A stretch of 17,200 nucleotides of DNA from an uncultured Alistipes sp. GTDB lineage: Bacteria; Bacteroidota; Bacteroidia; Bacteroidales; Rikenellaceae. The translations under genes and the position numbers were made by a program. Below the pieces are notes generated by a model. That model ran no database searches. It had not been told where the DNA came from and saw only the letters and a list, made by a program, of their open reading frames with translations. Position 1 is the first letter of the stretch, and each line of letters starts with the position of its first letter. The DNA is taken from assembly GCA_959604655.1 (NCBI GenBank), contig CAUHCL010000034.1, forward strand, positions 1-17,200. The letters are read 5' to 3'. Shown piece by piece: positions 13,690 through 17,200 of the stretch.

Positions 13690-15081
13690 TCAGGCCTTGC
13701 CGCCTTTTATATATTCGTCGATGGCGCGCGCGGCCCGTCGCCCCGCACCCATGGCCAGGATGACCGTCGCGGCACCCGTCACGGCATCGCCGCCCGCGAA
13801 GACGCCCTTGCGGGTGGTGGCTCCCGACTCGTCGGCCACGATACAGCCGCGGCGATTGGTCTCCAGCCCCTCGGTGGTCTGCTTCAGCAGCGGATTGGGC
13901 GAAGTACCCAGCGCCATGATAACCACGTCGCACTCCAGCTCGAAGTCGGAACCCTCCTTCACCACGGGCGAACGGCGTCCGCTCTCGTCGGGCTCGCCCA
14001 ACTCCATCTCCACGCAGTTCAGGCCGCGTACCCAGCCCTTATCGGTACCCAGCACACGCGTGGGATTGGTGAGCATGCGGAACTCGATGCCTTCCTCCTT
14101 GGCGTGGTGCACCTCCTCGCGGCGCGCGGGCAGCTCGGCCTCGCTGCGGCGGTAGATGATGGTCGCCTCGGCGCCCAGACGCTTGGCGGTGCGCACGGCA
14201 TCCATCGCCACGTTGCCGCCGCCCACAACGGCCACGCGCTTGCCTACGTAGATGGGCGTGTCGTATTCCTCGTCATAGGCGCGCATGAGGTTGGCGCGCG
14301 TCAGGAACTCGTTGGCCGACACCACGCCGTTCAGGTTCTCGCCCTCGATCCCCATGAATCGCGGCAGACCCGCGCCCGAACCGATGAACACGGCATCGAA
14401 GCCCTCGTCGTCTAACAGCGAATCGATGGTAATGGTCCGTCCCACCACCACGTCGGTCTCAAATTTCACGCCCAACTCGCGCAACGAATCGATCTCGCGC
14501 GCAACGATCCTCTCCTTCGGCAGACGGAACTCGGGGATGCCGTACACCAGCACGCCGCCCAGTTTGTGCAGCGCCTCGAACACCGTCACGTCGTAACCCA
14601 TCTTTGCCAGATCGCTCGCGCATGCCAGTCCCGAAGGACCGCTGCCTATCACGGCCACGCGATGGCCGTTGGCAGGAGCCTTGTCGCAGCTCTTGCAGCC
14701 GTTCTCCAGACTCCAGTCGCCCACGTAGCGCTCCAGCTTGCCGATAGCCACGGGCTCGCCCTTTATGCCGAGGATGCACGAGCCCTCGCACTGCGTCTCC
14801 TGCGGACACACGCGGCCGCAGATGCTCGGCAGCGAGCTGTCCTCGGCTATGACGGCCGACGCCGCGGCCATGTCGCCCTCCAGCACTTTGGCGATAAAAG
14901 AGGGAATATTTATATTGACGGGACACGCAGCCACGCACCGCGGGTTCTTGCACCCGAGGCATCGCGAAGCCTCGGTGCGGGCTTCCTCGCCGTCGTATCC
15001 GTAACACACCTCGTCGAAATTGGCAGCGCGAACGCGAGGATCCTGCTCGCGCACGCTCACACGCGGAATCTTATTTGCCAT
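13690..15081 (-). CDS. gltA/nfnB: NfnB-type large subunit of NADH-dependent ferredoxin:NADP+ oxidoreductase (annotated elsewhere as GltA; 463 aa)
   Basis: The N-terminal ferredoxin-like part has two cysteine sets, C41-C44-C49-C53 and C88-C92-C98-C102, for [4Fe-4S] clusters. Next come an FAD-binding GSGPSGLAC (146-154), the NADPH-binding site around GGGNVAMD (287-294), and the C-terminal FAGGDAVTG (428-436). This is the glutamate synthase small-subunit fold. The adjacent gene encodes an NfnA-type subunit and no glutamate synthase large subunit is present in the window. The better reading is therefore the Nfn (or SudA-like) complex, which in anaerobes couples NADH and reduced ferredoxin to NADP+ reduction by electron bifurcation. 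Length is typical. The start overlaps the nfnA stop by 11 bases, indicating coupled translation in one operon. A homotetrameric NADPH glutamate synthase role cannot be excluded. Confidence 0.92.
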   Translation of the reverse strand: MANKIPRVSVREQDPRVRAANFDEVCYGYDGEEARTEASRCLGCKNPRCVAACPVNINIPSFIAKVLEGDMAAASAVIAEDSSLPSICGRVCPQETQCEGSCILGIKGEPVAIGKLERYVGDWSLENGCKSCDKAPANGHRVAVIGSGPSGLACASDLAKMGYDVTVFEALHKLGGVLVYGIPEFRLPKERIVAREIDSLRELGVKFETDVVVGRTITIDSLLDDEGFDAVFIGSGAGLPRFMGIEGENLNGVVSANEFLTRANLMRAYDEEYDTPIYVGKRVAVVGGGNVAMDAVRTAKRLGAEATIIYRRSEAELPARREEVHHAKEEGIEFRMLTNPTRVLGTDKGWVRGLNCVEMELGEPDESGRRSPVVKEGSDFELECDVVIMALGTSPNPLLKQTTEGLETNRRGCIVADESGATTRKGVFAGGDAVTGAATVILAMGAGRRAARAIDEYIKGGKA

Positions 15082-15931
15082 AACAGTCGCATTTATGTTT
15101 TTCGTTAGCCTGCGCCTCGTGCGAACGGTACATCGACTGGCGGCGCATAGCCTCGTCGAAGTCGACCTTGTGGCCGTCGAACTCGGGTCCGTCGACGCAG
15201 GTGAAGAGCGTACGGCCCCCCACGCTCACGCGGCAGGCGCCGCACATGCCCGTGCCGTCCACCATCAACGCATTGAGCGACACGGTGGTGGGCAGCGAAT
15301 ATTCGCGGGTCGTGAGGGTGACGAACTTCATCATTATCATGGGGCCTATGGCCACGCACTCGTCGTAACGCTTGCCCTCGGTCTCGACCAGCTCCTTGAT
15401 CTTGCCAGTGACCAGACCCTTGAATCCGCGGCTGCCGTCGTCGGTGGCGATATAGAGGTTGTCGGCCACGGCCGCCATTTCATCCGTATAGATCAGCATC
15501 GACTCGGTCTTGGCGCCGATAATGACATCGGCCTCGACGCCGTGTTCGTGCAGCCACTTCACCTGCGGATATACGGGAGCCGTGCCCACGCCGCCCGCAA
15601 CGAACAGATAGCGTCGGCCGCGAAGTTCCTCGGGCGACATGCGCACGAACTCCGACGGATTGCCCAACGGGCCCGCGAAATCGGCCAGACAATCGCCCGC
15701 TTCCAGGGCGCACATCTTGCGCGTCGACACGCCTATGGTCTGAATGACGATGGTGACGGTGCCGTCGGCGGGATCGAAATCGGCGATGGTGAGCGGTACC
15801 CGCTCGCCCTGCTCGTCAACGCGTACGATGACGAACTGCCCCGGCAAAGCGCTTTGTGCCACTCGCGGAGCCTCTACCCGCAGCAGCCAGATATTTTCTG
15901 CGAGCGGTCTCTTCTCTACTATCCTAAACAT
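15071..15931 (-). CDS. nfnA: NfnA-type FAD/[2Fe-2S] subunit, sulfide/dihydroorotate dehydrogenase-like (286 aa)
   Basis: The N-terminal half is a ferredoxin-reductase FAD domain (GQFVIVRVDEQGERVPLTI, 31-49). The NAD-binding part carries AGGVGTAPVYPQ (112-123) and ends with CVAIGPMIMM (192-201). A C-terminal segment MVDGTGMCGACRV (223-235) plus FTCVDGPEFDGHKVD (243-257) gives D225, C230, C233 and C245. That matches the unusual one-Asp, three-Cys [2Fe-2S] site known from Thermotoga NfnA. The protein should bind NADH and form a heterodimer with NfnB in the cytoplasm. It is the first gene of the operon. Its ATG lies one base from the left arm of a 121-base inverted-repeat structure, and I find no perfect -7 motif on this strand in the 129-base spacer upstream, which makes its transcription start unclear. 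Confidence 0.92.
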   Translation of the reverse strand: MFRIVEKRPLAENIWLLRVEAPRVAQSALPGQFVIVRVDEQGERVPLTIADFDPADGTVTIVIQTIGVSTRKMCALEAGDCLADFAGPLGNPSEFVRMSPEELRGRRYLFVAGGVGTAPVYPQVKWLHEHGVEADVIIGAKTESMLIYTDEMAAVADNLYIATDDGSRGFKGLVTGKIKELVETEGKRYDECVAIGPMIMMKFVTLTTREYSLPTTVSLNALMVDGTGMCGACRVSVGGRTLFTCVDGPEFDGHKVDFDEAMRRQSMYRSHEAQANEKHKCDCYGK

Positions 15932-15932
15932 A

Positions 15933-16053
15933 ATAAACGTGAGTTCTCCATTATGAACTCGGTATCGGGGGTTATGTTTGCCCGCGTTTTTTAGTAAAAC
16001 GCAGTTAAAAAATCAATGTTAACAACGAGTTCATATTGAGAACTCGCGTTTAT
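15933..16053. repeat. Concentric inverted-repeat structure upstream of nfnA
   Basis: The left arm at 15933-15960 and the reverse complement of the right arm at 16027-16053 share ATAAACG, GAGTTCTC and ATGAACTC, differing at a T/C and in a three-to-four-base middle. Each arm is itself palindromic: GAGTTC-N8-GAACTC at 15941-15960 and GAGTTC-N7-GAACTC at 16027-16045. A further hairpin, GCGTTTT (15984-15990) with AAAACGC (15996-16002), is centred at 15993, exactly the centre of the outer repeat. It fills nearly all of the spacer between the DUF1573 stop and the nfnA start. It could be paired operators, a large RNA hairpin or attenuator, an invertible segment or a small palindromic element. No target-site duplication is evident. 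Confidence 0.85.
15973..15981 (+). promoter_or_regulatory. -7 promoter-like motif inside the inverted repeat, pointing away from nfnA
   Basis: TATGTTTGC matches TAnnTTTG exactly but on the plus strand, facing the 3' end of the DUF1573 gene. No -33 TTTG is visible. No plus-strand gene follows, so in this orientation it has no obvious purpose; if the flanked segment were inverted it would face nfnA. Confidence 0.35.
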
Positions 16054-16060
16054 GCGATTT

Positions 16061-17197
16061 TCATTCGACCACGACGGCCGTCACGCGCAGCGTCTGCATC
16101 GGCCGCGACGGATCGTCGGTAATGATTCTCACGCGATCGACCCACACGCCGTAATCGGCCTCCGAGGTGTCGAGCGTGAACTTTACGGCCGTACTGCCGC
16201 CCGCCGCGATGCGGTCGCCCGCCTTGAGAGAACATTTCAAAGCCTTGCTCTGCCACTCCACAGCGCGGATAATCAGATCGTTGCTGCCCGTATTGGACAG
16301 CTCCACCGAATCATCGGTCACCGTTCGGCCGTGTTTTACATCGCCAAATTTAATAAATTTTTTTGATAATTCACCAATCGGCGACGACATATCGTCCGCC
16401 GAGGTGTCGTGTCGGTCCACCGCAATGGCGTGCACGCTCAGCAGAGTACGCGCCCTGCGCCCGTCGATATCCACTCCGAGCACGTCGCTCAGGGTACCGT
16501 AACGGTCACTGTCCGTCGGCACCCGATAAGAGATGACGATCGTGCCCTTCTCGCCCGCTTTCAGAATATCGGGGGCCTCGACCCGAAGCATTCCGCTCCG
16601 CTCCAATTCCTCGACCGACAGTCTGACATTCCGATCCGACGTGTTGATCCAGCCTATGCTCGCCTCGACCGTCTCGCCGCGGCCGACGTATGCGAAAGCC
16701 CGAAAATTGGAATCGAAACGTACGCCGCCGCCCATATCGAACGGATAAAGTTCCTCGGTGCTCTTCACGCGCGGAACCACGTTCCCCTCGACGAGCAGCG
16801 TCACGGGCTCGGTCGATGCCGAGGTCTGCACCGATATGCCCTTGGAGAAATAACCCGGGCGGTTCATCGGATCGAACGACACGACGATCTCGCCCCGTCC
16901 GCCGCCCATCACGGGTTTGCGCGAATAGACAGGCGTCGTGCAGCCGCAACCCGACACCACATCCAGAACCACGACGGGTTTTGACGAGGTGTTGGTGAAC
17001 ACGAAAGTATGCTCCACACTGCCGCCGTCCTCGGCCACATCGCCGAAATTCCACTTCACATGCTCGAAACGCACCGTCTGCGGTCGTCCGTCGCCCTTCT
17101 CCTGCGACCGCAAAGCCGACGGAAAACAAACCGCGAGCGCCGCAAGCACCACGGCCGACAGCGCCGATATCCGATTATTATATAATGTATGTCCCAT
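16061..17197 (-). CDS. Exported DUF1573 protein with three Ig-like modules (378 aa)
   Basis: A signal peptide covers about residues 1-31 (hydrophobic ISALSAVVLAALAVCFPSAL, then RSQE). Module 1 (about 42-139) is a classic DUF1573 domain: FEHVKWNFGDVAEDG, HTFVFTNTSSKPVVV, SGCGCTTP with C84 and C86, then VSFDP. A second Ig-like module follows at about 160-257. A third at about 280-378 begins FIKFGDVKHG and resembles DUF1573 again but lacks the CGC motif. The family is common in the periplasm or on the surface of Bacteroidota and its function is unknown. The frame remains open to the right edge, so an earlier start outside the window is possible, although the signal peptide supports the ATG at 17197. 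No strong terminator follows; the GAGTTC palindrome at 16027-16045 could form a weak stem-loop there. Confidence 0.88.
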   Translation of the reverse strand: MGHTLYNNRISALSAVVLAALAVCFPSALRSQEKGDGRPQTVRFEHVKWNFGDVAEDGGSVEHTFVFTNTSSKPVVVLDVVSGCGCTTPVYSRKPVMGGGRGEIVVSFDPMNRPGYFSKGISVQTSASTEPVTLLVEGNVVPRVKSTEELYPFDMGGGVRFDSNFRAFAYVGRGETVEASIGWINTSDRNVRLSVEELERSGMLRVEAPDILKAGEKGTIVISYRVPTDSDRYGTLSDVLGVDIDGRRARTLLSVHAIAVDRHDTSADDMSSPIGELSKKFIKFGDVKHGRTVTDDSVELSNTGSNDLIIRAVEWQSKALKCSLKAGDRIAAGGSTAVKFTLDTSEADYGVWVDRVRIITDDPSRPMQTLRVTAVVVE

Positions 17198-17200
17198 ATC

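Noticed and set aside
15933..16053. A MITE with target-site duplication
   Set aside because: No direct repeat flanks the outer arms and no neighbouring transposase is visible; kept only as one possible explanation in the findings.
1..17200. tRNA, rRNA or insertion sequence
   Set aside because: No T-arm/anticodon pattern, rRNA segment or transposase reading was recognised in any gap by eye.

Overview
The window looks like a GC-rich chromosomal segment of a Bacteroidota bacterium, probably a gut member of the Bacteroidales such as Alistipes or a relative. This is inferred from several TAnnTTTG -7 promoter motifs with little other promoter sequence, Bacteroidota-typical families (DUF1573, PepSY-like, LAB_N, the SO_0444-type metal exporter with its AraC/HMA regulator), an NfnAB pair and the high GC. 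No tRNA, rRNA, CRISPR array or insertion sequence was recognised.

Layout. Bases 3-224 hold the 3' end of a secreted or surface-type protein. Twelve bases later comes an unrecognised 419-residue protein made almost entirely of six degenerate helix-turn-helix-like repeats (236-1495, +). A 545-base gap with stem-loops leads to an EamA-type drug/metabolite transporter (2041-2928, +). Every later gene is on the minus strand. In transcription order from the right end they are: a DUF1573 protein (17197-16061); a 129-base spacer with a nested inverted repeat; the nfnA-nfnB pair (15931-13690), which ends in a very strong terminator; an AraC regulator with a metal-binding-like N-terminus (13630-13046); a Cu/Zn-type permease with a C-terminal HMA domain (12777-11554); a four-gene envelope-glycan operon (11375-7421: UDP-glucuronate epimerase, polyprenyl-phosphate-type GT2, LAB_N membrane protein, ArnT-like transferase); a secreted PepSY-like protein (7223-6765); a DUF418 membrane protein (6638-5460); and a secreted GH18 protein carrying two ThuA-like domains (5421-2947).

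How the genes may work together. The four-gene operon reads as a complete small pathway: make UDP-GalA from UDP-GlcA, load a uronic acid or related sugar on a polyprenyl phosphate, move it across the membrane, and transfer it to lipid A, LPS core or another envelope glycan. The AraC/HMA regulator and permease/HMA exporter form a sensor-effector pair for soft metals. NfnA and NfnB would couple NADH, NADPH and ferredoxin pools, as suits an anaerobe.

The items most worth a second look are the six-repeat HTH-like protein, the concentric inverted-repeat structure directly before nfnA, the GH18-ThuA-ThuA fusion, the predicted uronic-acid operon, and the structured leader of the metal exporter.
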